Shown: piece by piece, positions 52,390 to 64,000 of the stretch | How positions within the stretch are numbered: the stretch's first letter is position 1 | Layout: each line of letters begins with the position of its first letter | Source of the DNA: Archegozetes longisetosus | Lineage: Eukaryota; Arthropoda; Arachnida; Sarcoptiformes; Trhypochthoniidae | NCBI GenBank assembly: GCA_018873245.2 | Contig: JAEMBT020000008.1 | Coordinates: 15,301,172-15,365,171 of the forward strand | DNA: 64,000 bases | Reading direction: 5' to 3' | The notes under the pieces: model-generated | Databases searched by the model: none | Seen by the model: only the letters and a program-made list of their open reading frames with translations | Told to the model about the DNA's origin: nothing | Translations under genes and position numbers: made by a program

Positions 52390-55300
52390 TTATTGGTTAT
52401 CATCGATTTCAATTCATTAACTTGTTTTTCACCAGCTTCTGTCGTTTGTTTTAAGAGAACATTAAAAAAAATTAACATGTAATATAATAAAGATTGCAAT
52501 ACATCTTCGAGTCACAATAAGGGAACTACGACTTGATGATCCAAAATCTTATATTTTCTAAAATAATCATGAAATCATTGAATCCATCAACAAATTAATG
52601 CATAAGATAACTTACGGAAGAGATGGAATTGATACGGGTGATTCACTTAATTTGATGTTAATTTGTATTCTTTGCGTTACTCACAGAACAGTTCCAGTCA
52701 TCTGTTTGGTAAAATTCAAATTTCGTTCATTAAAATCTGAACTTTAATCAAAGATTGAATCAATTTTCAACTCACAAGTTCGACATCGAGAGAAGTACCG
52801 TAATTTTGTCAACAAATTCTTTGGAAGGATTCAGATTTATTAAATCTATCTTTTGGTCACCGTGAAGAAAATATGGTGCAGACATTAAAATTGTTGCACC
52901 TTTTGTTAATCGTTGACAATTAGTTATTTCTAAAATTCCGCTTCAATCACATTTTTTCATATCGTTATCAATACAATAACATCGGTTTTCTTTATTTTTG
53001 AAGGGACTTTGAAAGTATTGATCTGGAACCCAATACCTATAGGTGTCTATATCTCTAACACTCGTCTTTTTACGATAATGAAAATAAACAGTTCTAAAAA
53101 TATGAAAAATTACTATTTTTATTGTTTTATGCAACTGTTTTATTGAAGACCTGAAAAGTTGTGGTTCAAATGCGAAAAGTACATCGTTATCGGACACTTT
53201 AGGTGGAAAGAAAGTTCCGTCCGTGCCTTTCAGCTTATTACAATGTGTAGCATTTACATCTCTCAGCCAAATAAATACTGGAATTTTATCTGTCAGAGAC
53301 TTTTGATCTTCCAATTTACTTGAATTATAAATACAAATAAGATTGAAGGTAAATTTTGTTTCTGATATTCAGCTATGAAACTGTTATTAGTAAATGAGTC
53401 AAAAGCAAAGAATGTGTCGATTTAAATCTAGAAGAGCATTGAATCGGTCACTCATTTTAATTTATGATTTGTCTTCAATGAGATGTAGTGATAAATCTTA
53501 TGAGCCCTATGTGTAAAAATAGATCACCGAATCAAAGTCCAAAATTAATTCAAAAACTTAAAATATGTTGAATTCACTTCAAGTAATTGTAAAACCAACG
53601 AATTAGCAGTATATTACTTAAAAAAGAAAAAATTGACTCAAAACTTATCAAACGACCTGAAAATTGAAGAATTTAACTAAAATATTGTGTCAAATTTTAA
53701 GTCAGCGTTTTGTTAGGACTCGATTTCAATCGATTTTATAAATTTTTAATTTAAAATAGACTAAACAATAATTAATAAGTAGATTTTAGCCCATATACGA
53801 TGTGAAATCTCAAAACATAAATGTTTTAGATGTCATTTCTTGATTTATTTTTTCAGTTTATGATCGCATCGACTCTTATACTCAATTTCATGCAAAATGA
53901 AGTGAATTTTTGTAGTTCTCACTATATCTTCAACTTTGAGCGTCATTCTCATATAATTTGCTCACATCAATCATATTTTATACATTTTAAATTAAAAACT
54001 ATGTCTTGATTTTCATGTCCATAATTAGAGAATTTTTCAGTTTCTATGAAATCTTAAAATTGAGCAAATCTGAGTTTTATTTCGATCAAAATATGGAAAC
54101 TTCAAAAGAAAGTTTGGTCGAAAATGAGTTATGCATAAAATGGACTTTTAAAATGAATGATAATACTTATTAATAATTGAGTGAATACCTTTTGCCATCG
54201 AACTGATAAATGTGTCCGTATTTATCCATATCATCGATACCAGTGTTTATGGACCAAGGCTCTTCATACGAATCATTTCCCTTTCAAAATATTCAAAAAT
54301 CTTTGTTATAATCTCTGTGAACTGAATAAAGTTAACCAAACAAATCAAATGAGACATGTTCAAAAATCGAACTTAAGTTCAGGTTTTTCATAAACCTAAT
54401 TAAAACTGAAATATAAAAGCTAAACCAATACTGAAACTAACCTTTTCCAATAAAGAAAACTTTGAATCCAAATCAAGTTCTATACCAAAGACTGGCAAAA
54501 AGCTTGATATTATTTTGAAAAATTTTACATTTTAACCTTGAAAAATAATTTGTCCGATTTTCCTCTTGGTAAACAATTTCTTTTCGTTAAGTTCAGTGAT
54601 TAATTTCGCAACACCATTGAGTGTAAAAGCTCCAGCATTACCTCAATTGAATAAAACTCCCTGAAGTTGATCAAGTCAGAGTTAGACAATCGGTTTTAAA
54701 ACTTAATCAAATAATAGTTTGAGTATCAATACAATCACTTTCTTTAAGATTAGTTCTTGTTTTTTTGTTCGTTTAAGTTCAAAACCATTGAGTATTATAT
54801 TTGACAGAATTTCATTAATTAATATGAGACTCACCAAAACTGGAATACTTATAATGTAAACCTCGTCATCTAATGTTAAATTTTTAGATAAGTCTTTTTC
54901 AAATTTATAGACTTTATGTTCTTGATATGAAAAAAAAGTTTGGTTATCTCTTTCTCCAAAATAAGATATGTTTGTTTTTTCTCGTGTCTCTTCAAAAACA
55001 TGGGAACCACTTTCAGCCCATTCGATATCAGAAAAATTATTTTATGTCATAGTTTTTTGATATGGAATATATTAAACTTCATATAAATAGTAACGTTTAC
55101 TTCCATCTTTTAAATTTTTCAGATCCTTCTTGTGGCGGTAGTTTCTTTTAAAATAAGTACTCTTAATTTAAAAATATATCATTTTCAATATATGAATTAA
55201 TTGTGATTTTTTATTTTATAATCCACTGAAATTTTGGGATATCGTTATTAAATTTAAGATGTTTTTAAAAATCATTAATAGTTTCAAATGTAAATATCTA

Positions 55301-56560
55301 CAGTCTAAAATGATACAGACATCAATCTAATTGCTTAACTATCATTAAATGTGTTCTTTTTCAAGTATTTCAGTTCTGCTGGATATAAAGTGCAAAATAT
55401 TACAAACACATTCCTATTTCACTCACTAGTATCTGCAATAGTATTTGTATATATTTCCTCAATAAATATAATCGTATTGGTCAAATTATTTGAAAATCTT
55501 GGAAAATGTCAAATTTAAGGCAGTTGTAATAGTATTATGAAGTGTAAAAGAGATGTATTGCATTTTTATACATTAGTGTCATATTTGTTTTCAACTTTAA
55601 TTATTGAAGTAACACATTTCCCAAAAATATAACTTCTCCAATAGTGTCTCGAGAAAAGAGATGAAAACTTTAATCTCTAGGTATGAGGTTAGTTTTCTAA
55701 CGTTTTTACAGTTATATATATTTTAGACTTATTTTTAAAACATATTTCTAATGTGATAGAAAACGACATTTATGAAAACATATGTTTTGTGGTAATGCAA
55801 ATTATAACACTTTTCACGCAGTTTAACAGATAAGCAAATAGAATGTTTCCTATAGAACATTCAAAATTGATCATTATAATCTCATAATTTAAAAATGATT
55901 TAAGAATAAAGGTAAGATGTCACTCTAAGAATATTCTACAAACATATGCATATGTTTTGATTTTATTTTTGCAAGTATTTGGTCAATCAATTTGAGTAAA
56001 CAGATGACATTGAGTGTTGTGACAGAGTTTGGAAACTAATTAATCTACAAGTTTCACTGAAGCTATTTCAAATCAAAATAATTATTGACCTATTTTACGG
56101 CAGATAACACGCGTTCCTAAGAAGGATACAAGTAAAGTTTATTGAAAAGATTAGGATGCCACTTATAAGCTGGAGCCACTTATATATCCAAAACAAATAC
56201 AAAGTTGAAAATTTAATCTATCAAATTAGTCAATTTGGTCAAAGTCATCAAACTTCTTATTTTCGACCTATAAGTATATGTCAATTATATATTGAATCAA
56301 AAGTTGAAATAAAAAATTTTTACTGCGACTTATCTGCTGTAGAATAAGGCATAATGATGAAGATGTTTTATTAAAATTTGAAAGCTAAGAAGTTTGAGAT
56401 AGTTCAACAGAACATAACATTATATGAATCGCTTTTATTACTTTATCAGTGATTCCATGGAATAAGTCTAGGGATACAGAAGGTCCTAGCTACACAGATC
56501 ACACCAAACACTCAAAGTATTCCAAAACCTATTGGTATAGAGATTATTACTAGTATAAGG
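52390..56560 (-). pseudogene. CD36-family receptor, copy B, disrupted and 3'-truncated
   Basis: Copy of the 38290-42680 gene with the same exon order. Disruptions seen: the start codon is ATC (near 56542-56544) instead of ATG and the first exon has L-stop-V; the second exon has an early stop after FKRWK with a small deletion; the exon around 54510-54660 has two in-frame stops (after LFN and after IIFQG); TGG is TGA after KKCD and after VVPLL; an Arg position after GTVL is TGA. The frame also shifts before the DVEP motif. The sequence ends within the last exon, so the second membrane helix is absent. Well-kept pieces include EDQKSLTDK, GTDGTFFPPKVSDNDVLFAF and YRYWVPDQYFQSPF. A pseudogene beyond reasonable doubt. 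Confidence 0.9.
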
Positions 56561-56913
56561 ATTGATATTGATTGGTAGCACAAAACTATCAAAAAACTAT
56601 CAATTTGAAATATGTTTCTAATTCAATAGAAAGTCTACTATTTATCAAAAAATCGAATTAATTATTAGAACTTGACTAATTTTTAGGATACTCAATATAA
56701 GAGTGAAACAGTAGTCAGATAGTATAAAATGAGAGTGAAACGCAATAATGTTCAATAAGTCTTATCAAGCTAATAATACTCTGTGAGCTTTAGTTTTCAA
56801 GTTCGAACTCGTTTAATCAAGTTTACGAATATATCTCATTTTTATTATCAACCATTTCAATGCAACTACAGATAAATAATTAGTTTTAAAAAATGACCAA
56901 TTTAATTCTCATA

Positions 56914-57017
56914 TGAACGTCCCGATGACAAAAAAATATAAGTAAAGCATGAGCTGAGCTAAAACAGAATGCATAAAACAGAATCTGAAAAAGGTAAGTT
57001 TTTTGTCGGGACGTTCA
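56914..57017. mobile_element. 104-bp MITE related to 44820-45485
   Basis: Inverted ends TGAACGTCCCGATGACAAAA and complement of TTTTTTGTCGGGACGTTCA. Internal AAACAGAATCTGAAAAAG matches AAACAAAATCCGAAAAAG just inside the larger element at about 45430. It looks like an internally deleted relative. Confidence 0.75.
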
Positions 57018-57127
57018 CATTATGGCATTCTCTACAAACTATGGCAAACTCTTATTAACATTGGACAAAATAAGTGCTTTGAGAACTGACATCAACGTCA
57101 ATTAAAAACATTTTCACGCTAATTATT

Positions 57128-57199
57128 TCCGATGTGGTCTAGTGGCTAGGATATCTGGCTTTCACCCAGAAGGCCCGGGTTCGATTCCCGGCATCGGAG
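57128..57199 (+). tRNA. tRNA-Glu (anticodon TTC)
   Basis: 72-nt cloverleaf: acceptor stem TCCGATG pairs with CATCGGA followed by G; D arm TGGTCTAGTGGCTA (A box); anticodon stem TCTGG/CCAGA around loop CTTTCAC with TTC at 57161-57163; T arm CCGGG TTCGATT CCCGG (B box). TTTT from 57203 is a pol III terminator. No intron, no encoded CCA. All stems pair, so it is likely functional. Confidence 0.96.
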
Positions 57200-58988
57200 C
57201 TCTTTTACTTTTTGGGTCTCAAGAAGAAAGAAATAGAGAGCATTGCAAGAGACAGAAAAGCTTGGTCCCAACAGTTAGGCAAGCTACGAACCCCGCAACC
57301 CTAATAAGGATAAGCGGTTATTGCAAATGATGATGACGCTAATTATCGGGTTTCCGATCACTTCTATGAAGAATAAAATATATTGTTTTAATCATTTAAT
57401 TGAGTATACGGTCAGCGAATCATGTCCAAAACTAAGAAAAATGCTAAAACTTATGACAAAATTGCTTGACAAGCACAAATTCGTAAGCCCGCAGGGAACT
57501 TGATCTCAGAGTTTTATCGAAATGCTAACATGTTCAATTAGTAAACTAACAATCAATTATGAAATGTATGGATTTCACCAATTTATTTCAATTATATTGA
57601 GATTTAGGAGTTAATTAAATATTCGGCCATTCTCAGAACATTCGTTATTCCGTTAACATAATATGGATACAGATATACAGTTGAGTAGCTAAACCTCAAT
57701 AGTTTATAATATATACTTCAGATACGTGTGTATGATCGCGCGATTAAGCGCTTTACTTATTTACACGATTTCTATCCAATCCATTTCTTGGATCTGCTGG
57801 ACAAAATTCGTATTTAATATTGCACTTAAATTAAAGTTCAAGTATTGGTATGTGATGTTCCGGTTCATAGATGTTTCATTAGCGCTCTCAAGAATAGGTG
57901 CAATCATCATGAGTTTATGGGAAAAAATTCAAGTCAAAAAATGTTGTTAGACTTTGCTTTATGTCGTTTGCTTTGGACTCCAGTCTGTCGATTGCATTGT
58001 TTCAGATAAGGAACTTTCATTCTAACAAATGAGCTTAACAATTTTAAATCTAAATAAATCGAAACAATAATTTTATTACGATCAATCCTTGATATGAGTT
58101 AAAACAATCGCTTCTAATTTTAAAGTCAAGTGTGAATATTGTGTTTGGCTAACACTTAATAAAGCCATATCAGCATTTCGTATCTTGAGTTAAGAATTTT
58201 TTATCTACAAAAACTCATTCAATCAGATCTACTCATTGTAGAACGTGATGAGGTTTTTCAAGAGGTCATGGACTCGATGTCATACTATCGGATTAGCTTT
58301 GAATTTAAGTTATCGAAATAACAATTAATTATGATAAATATAGAAAAATTTTGATATGGAATCGCATCGAAAGCGTTGCAAATACTTGAGTGAATTGAGA
58401 AAGTTTATGAGTGTTATTAAGTAAATAGAATCCAGATAACACTGAAAGACAGTTTACTATATTTAGGCATATCTCTTCATACAACCGACGGTCTGATCTG
58501 TCTGCTATCGATATAAAGACACTTCAAATAATACTCAATTAAAGACAAGGCTCAATCTATTGATTGACTACCATATAGTGTTTGACTTGCATTCCGTTAA
58601 AATTAGATATTTCACTGAAAGAATGTGTCGATAATGTTTCAGACTACTTAATGAAAGAATTAACTTTTAATATGCTGTCATGTTATTCAAGCCAACTTTA
58701 TTCCTTAGAAATAAGATACTCGAATAATTAGTTTTTCCATTTAGTGAATTTGACTGCTTCATCAAATATTTTCAAATTGTTATAAAGAATTAACTTCTAA
58801 TCTTTTTGTTTATAGAAACAAAACAATTTGAGTTTTGATAAAAAAAGTCATTTTATTTAATGTATTATAACCGTTTCAAAAAAAGTCTAATCCATCAAAA
58901 CAAAACTGTATTCAAGCAAGATTATAAGCTTTTCGAAATCTTTAAACCGTTATTACAGTGAGAGTTTGAATTTTTTCATAACTGAAAT

Positions 58989-60684
58989 TTAGTAATTAGA
59001 AAAATTAGTTAACCTAAAGAGATGAGCAGTTCCATTATTATTGCCAAAAGTTAAATAACCGCTATTTAAAGATATATCAGCGTCATGAATACGTCCATAA
59101 TTTTTGTTGGCAAGTGGAAAATTAGAATAAACTGATAAACTTTTCATATGAACACATCTAATACTATTATCTTTAGCATAGGATGACATTAATAACAATT
59201 CCGAGCTATGATTAAATTTTAGAGTCGATATTTCAGTCGTTAGGTTCATCAGAGCTTTCAACGGTTTTGGTTCTGATTGCGATAAAACATCACTAAAATT
59301 ATAAATATTAACGACTCCCACATCAGAACCAGTAACACAATATTGAGAATTAGGTGAGGTAGCAATCGAAGTGCCAGAAACACAGCCTTCGTCTGTAAAC
59401 CTGTTAATACATTGCCTTTTTCTGATATCCCAAACATAAGCTTTTCCCCCATTTCCATGACTTAATAAATGATTCGAATCATTACTAAAAGCTAGTGACA
59501 AGACGTCACCATTCATTTTTAGGTCAAATATATGTTCTTTCGATTTCGCGGTCAAAATGTTTATAAATCCATTCTTTCCTTTCGATGCTATATATTTTTG
59601 ATCGTTTGAAAGAACAAATTTTTCCAATGAATATTTTTCGTTGCCTCTAACGAAAGGAATTTTAACTATTTTTCCCGCAATCATATCGTAATAAAAGAAA
59701 AATCCGGACTCTCTTTTCGAGCCAACTATCAGTTCTTCGCCGCTATTAATGAATTTTGCGATTTCTATACGAAAGTCTTTGAAGTGAATGCTCTGTATTT
59801 TAGAATTTATTTTTCCGTCCACTTGAAATAGTCTAACGGTTCCATTCGGTGATGAGACCAATGCAACCGTTGAGGTCGGATGGAATTCAACACAATTTAT
59901 AGAAGACTAGAAGATATAATAAACAAATTTAGACAAAAATTTCATTAATTATCCGAAATAATGATATAAAAGCTTCAAATCAAACCTTCATCTTATTATC
60001 ATTAGTCAAATGAGTGCACTTCTTGATGGCTAGAATTCCTTGCTCGAGTTTCGTTGACTTGACCTTAAAGTTTTGAGCGGTTCTCATCAGTTCGTCATCA
60101 CTTTCATCGCTTTCATCGCTATCATCGCTACCACTTTTCTGGTCGTCAACCTTCGATCGTTTACTTTTTGTCTTACTTTGAGCCCATTTCGGGGTTTTAT
60201 ATAAATCAATGAATTTATTTTCAAGGTATTCCTTATACTTGTTTTGTTTGGTCACTTTTTTCGGTAATGTTTTGATGCCTTTAAGCCCTTGTGAGACGTC
60301 GATAAAGTCGTCGTCATCGACCCAGACACTTGCTTTTGTGGTCTCACTCTTTGAAACTTGAACAGCATCGCTGTCTCTCCTGTTGTGGTCAGCGATTTTA
60401 CCATAAACACTATCTTCGCTCAAATTACTTTCTTCTTCGATCTTTTCGTTGTCTTCACTGTCACTTACTTCTAACTCTGAATCACTTTCGTCATCGCTTT
60501 CATCAGTTGATTCTTCGGTTTCATTTTGTTCGGGCTTTGATTTCTTATTGATGTTCAAAAAGACGTCTTCTTCGCGACCGAATACAATCCTTTCCAATGC
60601 TTCTTCATCCAATTGTTCATCGATTCTCTTACGTTTATGTCTTTTATCAACAGTCAGTTCTGTCTCTGATTCTGAATCAGACAT
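58989..60684 (-). CDS. U3 snoRNA-associated protein 18 (UTP18), WD40
   Basis: Nucleolar component of the small-subunit processome (UTP-B subcomplex) needed for early 18S rRNA maturation. Two exons, 59986-60684 and 58989-59906, separated by a 79-bp GT-AG intron in phase 0, give 538 residues, close to the usual length. The N terminus is acidic and basic low-complexity (MSDSESETELTVDKRHKRKR; LERIVFGREEDVF is the family-type segment; long D/E/S runs about residues 55-85). WD40 repeats start around residue 230 (INCVEFHPTSTVALVSS) and continue through IHFKDFRIEIAKF, LSLAFSNDSNHLLSHGNGG and YVWDIRKRQCINRF to the end (GYLTFGNNNGTAHLFRL). Head-to-head with the NDK gene; the 3' end abuts the CD36 duplication. 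Confidence 0.92.
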
Positions 60685-61135
60685 TATTTAGTTTTTTCAA
60701 TAAATTAGTTTTAGAACTAATTATTTAATGAAAATCACGTGTATTTTCAAATTCTAAACATGTGTTGACTTATATTTATTTAATGCATGTCTATCCTAAC
60801 ATTTAGTCCTTTTGTATAACAAATTATTAGTGTGCCAATAATGAGGATTTGAAAGACTAAAAAGTCTACAAATTAAATCTTAATTGTTTTACAATTAGAA
60901 ATCATTTACTCTATAAAATTTATAGATTTTATAAACTTTAATAAGTTTAAAACATCGACAAAAATTTTATCTCTGAATTGAATGCAACTGTATTTAAAAT
61001 TAAACTAATGTTGAACCTAACCCTGAGCTGACACCTAGTGCTCGTTCCCTGACAACACTTAAAGGTGTGCGACTTAAAACTCAAGCCTATTAAAGCTCAC
61101 AGAAAACTAGCTCTAACTACAGGAGGGTTTCCTTT
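60685..61135. promoter_or_regulatory. Shared intergenic region of UTP18 and NDK
   Basis: 451 bp between divergent start codons (568 bp to the canonical NDK ATG). AT-rich near UTP18, less so near NDK at 61010-61110. No TATA box can be assigned. Bidirectional promoter function is inferred from arrangement only. Confidence 0.45.
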
Positions 61136-62033
61136 ATGTTCACTACTAATAAAGTAAAGGTCTGTCGACGCGTCGATTTAATACATGCTCTAATCTCCAA
61201 GCATTGCATGATTGCTACCATTTTATCACTCATATATTGGTTCTCACCGGCGATGGCAGCAAATCGAGAGAGAAGTTTTATTATGATTAAACCCGATGGA
61301 GTCCAGAGGGGACTTGTCGGCGATATCATCAAACGATTTGAACAGAAAGGATTCAAATTAGTAGCCATCAAATTCATGAATGTATGAATCATTTTATTAT
61401 AATTTTTATGAATTAATACTTTCACTAGTAATTAAATGCCATTTCAATGCTTTAAATGCTTATCAATTTTGTAAACGTATTCACTGATAACCTATTGATA
61501 AGTATTAGTCATTGTATCTGAATGTTACATCACAATTGATCGATAATTATAATTGATATGAATTGTGGTAATGATAGGCCGACGAAGAGTTGCTGAAGAA
61601 ACATTATGCCGATTTGGCCTCGCGACCGTTTTTCCCAAGTCTGATCCAATATATGCAGTTAGGACCAGTCGTACCAATGGTTTGGGAGGGGCTCAATGTA
61701 GTCAAGACTGGACGTCAGCTCTTGGGTGAAACAAATCCAGCCGACTCTAAGCCCGGAACCATTAGAGGAGACTTCTGTATTCAAACCGGAAGGTATTAAC
61801 CGATTCAATTAATCAAAAAAGCTATTAGTATTAAGTTTCTGATTTTATTGGCATTTCGTGCCTTTCAGTCATCAAGCTTAACGAATAAAATTTTTTATTA
61901 ACTTATTTTTAGAAATATAATACATGGTAGTGACTCGGTCGAAAGCGCAAACAAAGAGATCGCTCTTTGGTTCAATCCAAACGAGTTGGTCAGTTGGACT
62001 CCGAGTCAACAATCGTGGGTCTATGAGGACTAG
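61136..62033 (+). CDS. Nucleoside diphosphate kinase (NME1/2, awd-type)
   Basis: Transfers the terminal phosphate between nucleoside triphosphates and diphosphates via a phosphohistidine. Canonical protein: ATG at 61253, exons 61253-61381, 61578-61792, 61913-62033, 154 residues, normal length. Motifs: [73 protein letters not shown], and [16 protein letters not shown] with the active-site His. The frame stays open upstream: ATGs at 61136 and 61208 (within CATTGCATGATTGC) add 39 or 15 codons; the latter gives [17 protein letters not shown] before ANRERS, signal-peptide-like with an A-M-A cleavage site. Coordinates include this extension. AATAAA at 62114-62119. Convergent with SNX25. Confidence 0.95.
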
Positions 62034-62157
62034 TTGATATGTAGTAACAATTGATTGTAATTCCAAATGATTACTATATAAACCAATGAATTTGTAGTAA
62101 TCATTCAATTAAGAATAAAATTTTAATTAAAATTAGTTCTAATTTAAAGAGTATTTT
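62034..62157. terminator. Shared 3' region of NDK and SNX25
   Basis: Only 124 bp between the two stop codons. AATAAA at 62114-62119 serves NDK; on the minus strand ATTAAA-type sequence after the SNX25 stop may serve SNX25, in which case the 3' UTRs overlap. Confidence 0.5.
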
Positions 62158-63967
62158 TTAGTTGGTCTTCAACTCAGGCGCGAATTCAAACATGAATGTT
62201 TCGAGCAGTTCCTGAAAGTACATATATTTATTGCATTAGAATAGGCCAACATTTTTTCCAATACTCAAATCTTACGTAAAATAATTGTTTATTCAACTCC
62301 TTGTTTTGTAGTCCATCAAAAACTTTAACGATTCCTTTTTTTGCATTTTGTTGACCTAAAAGGTGATTAATTAGTTCTGGAATACTGTTGAAGAGATGCT
62401 GCTTTGCCAGAGTTTGAGTTCTTTTCATTTCTTCATCGCTCGGATGAGGCCATGGATCAGATAGTGTTCCGTTAGGCCAAATAGAGTCTCGAAATGAAGT
62501 CAAATAGTAGTGAATCATAGATTCGGAACAAATCCAGTCCAAAGTCAAGCGCAACTGTTTGTTAATAGTCTGTCCATAACTGACCTGAACGAAAGTAACT
62601 AAACTTCTTCTCAACCAATTTGAAACACCTCTCAATTCGAATATTTCACTTATCAGGTCATACAAAGGCTCTGCGATGTCGTCTTTAATGTTATCTTTGT
62701 CTTCCAAATCATCAAATATAAGAAATTGTTTATCTAACTGTTCGTTGTTTTCATTAGTCGGTTCATTCGATGAATCACTTTCAAAAGTATAAGTTATGCC
62801 GAACAAGTTCGCAAACGGCAAACTTCTAGACTTTGCACTCGTTTTGTTCATTTGTACTGAAACCGATTGCCTTAAGTTTTCATTACTTTGAGAGAGAAAC
62901 AGATAAAGTTCTTCGCTTTTAGATATTGACTCATTGGTTGTCAATAAATCAAAAAACGTTTTTAATTGTTGTTTAACTGACTTTAATTTCGATTCATTTA
63001 CTTTTGAACTTTTATTAAGTTTCGGTAATTGAGACCTTTTAAGAACAGGAAAATTTCTGATTAGTTTACGTCGAAATTCAATAAATTGTTTGTTAGTTCG
63101 CGGAACAATCCAACCATTAGATGAAGTTTCAGTTATGTCTGTCCTGTAAACTATTAGAATTGCGAGGTAAGAACCAATACTGTTGTCTAATTCAATGCTA
63201 TGCACATCTACAGTCCATTTTCCAATGCCTTCGTTCCACAATTTGGTACATTCTAAATGATTCTCTAATTGATTGCATTCTCTCGAAATTTCATCGATTT
63301 CTTTTTCAAGTAATTGTATCAGCTTTGCATTAATGTTAATATTACTATTCAATAGTTTTTCCCGTTCTGTTTCTGTTTGCTTCAAGGCTTTCAAAGCATT
63401 TCTCTTGTCGTTAAGTTTTTGAGTGAATGCTTCTAATTTTGACTTAGTTTGTGACAAATGAACATCAATAACACGCTCATTCGGATTGACTTGATTTTTA
63501 TCTTGATATTCAGTAGAGTCTGATTCACTAACATCTGTGTCACTTTCTGTTTGTTCAAACATAGAATCATTTGTATTTTCAAGTGAGTCCCGAAATTGTT
63601 CCAACATTTGATCATATTCTTTACTAACAATAAATAGTGGATAATATCTATGCTCTAAAACATCATAAACGAAATTTTGTGCGTTAAAGAAGGCTTCAGG
63701 TCCTTTGTTTCCCAAGACAAATTCTTCCATCGCTTTTAGTGTAGGCTTTGGCAAATTTATAAAATTAATAACAGTTGACTTGAAGTTTGGATGACTTAGA
63801 ATTTCATTAGCGATTTGGTATTGTTTAGACATCTCTTGTTTACTGAGTTCTTCAACTGACTCCCAAAACACTATCAAATGTCTGCGATTTTCAGGAGTAC
63901 TCGAACTACTTATAAGAGAGTATTGCATAAACTTTTTCAGGTAAGATCTGCAAATATCTGAATGCAT
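62158..63967 (-). CDS. Sorting nexin 25 homologue (RGS-PX-nexin C), 5' incomplete
   Basis: Membrane-trafficking protein of the SNX13/14/19/25 group. Exons seen: 62276-63967 and the last, 62158-62211, joined by a 64-bp GT-AG intron (…LNKQLFY to ELLETFMFEFAPELKTN). The large exon encodes an RGS-like domain (about residues 1-120: SYLKKFMQYSL to YDVLEHRYYPLFIVSKEY), an acidic linker, a coiled coil (about 165-240), a PX domain (about 245-365: WTVDVHSIELDNSIGSYLAI, IVPRTNKQFIEFRRKL) and a nexin-C domain (about 430-560: LYDLISEIFELRGVSNWLRR). The family has N-terminal helices and a PXA domain before the RGS, expected beyond 64000. The ATG at 63967 is only the first in-frame Met; the true exon boundary may be an acceptor nearby (ATTTGCAG near 63948). 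Confidence 0.88.
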
Positions 63968-64000
63968 GATAACTTTAAAGCCGAGAACTGTTTTTCTATT

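Larger units (their letters stand above)
52390..58930. repeat. Segmental duplication, unit B
   Basis: Direct duplicate of 38420-44350. The left breakpoint is inside the last CD36 exon (shared TATTGGT at 38421 and 52391). The right end stops about 60 bp short of the UTP18 stop. Relative to unit A, 56870-57940 differs and carries a short inverted-repeat element and a tRNA gene. Confidence 0.8.

Noticed and set aside
57142-57330. 62-codon plus-strand frame
   Set aside because: It starts inside the tRNA-Glu gene and has no independent support.
60330-60691. Plus-strand frames rich in Ser, Leu and Cys
   Set aside because: Antisense of the acidic N-terminal part of UTP18.

Overview
The window is animal nuclear DNA. 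Its genes are spliced, most introns are roughly 50-300 bp plus a few multi-kilobase ones, splice sites are GT-AG, the DNA is strongly AT-rich, and the gene families are metazoan (PDGF/VEGF growth factors, CD36 receptors, a PLEKHG5-type RhoGEF, sorting nexin 25). The PDGF/VEGF proteins have CxCxC-rich tails of arthropod Pvf type, so an arthropod is likely; a mite or other small AT-rich arthropod is my inference, not a demonstrated fact. No bacterial operons, CRISPR arrays or viral genes were seen.

Layout. 1-1156: probable 5' flank or UTR. 1157-20120 (+): a RhoGEF of the PLEKHG5/7 group with a 12.4 kb intron. 21612-22709 (-): Cu/Zn superoxide dismutase. 23411-24000 (+): decayed relic resembling cytochrome b561. 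24764-28519 and 29772-30609 (-): two tandem PDGF/VEGF-like growth factor genes. 31805-32517: fold-back element. 33139-33525 (+): single-exon secreted Cys-rich protein. 33878-37132 (-): CD36-family receptor with an unusually long proline-rich tail. 38290-42680 (-): second CD36 gene, interrupted by single-base deletions. 52390-56560 (-): third CD36 copy, a clear pseudogene. 57128-57199 (+): tRNA-Glu(TTC). 58989-60684 (-): UTP18 ribosome-biogenesis factor. 61136-62033 (+): nucleoside diphosphate kinase. 62158-63967+ (-): sorting nexin 25, running off the window end.

The two degenerate CD36 copies lie in a direct segmental duplication (about 38.4-44.35 kb and 52.39-58.93 kb). The 8 kb between the units is a transposon graveyard: a 3.5 kb nested fold-back element with two smaller inverted-repeat elements inserted in its left arm, then two hAT-type relics that each keep a C-terminal transposase dimerisation fragment and flanking target-site-like repeats. 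A related short inverted-repeat element and the tRNA gene sit inside the second unit.

The genes do not form one pathway. The tandem clusters (two growth factors, three CD36 copies) show local gene-family expansion and decay. The UTP18/NDK pair is head-to-head and may share a promoter; NDK and SNX25 are convergent with stops 124 bp apart. Exon structures were deduced by eye from splice signals, phase continuity and family similarity; no transcript data or searches were available.
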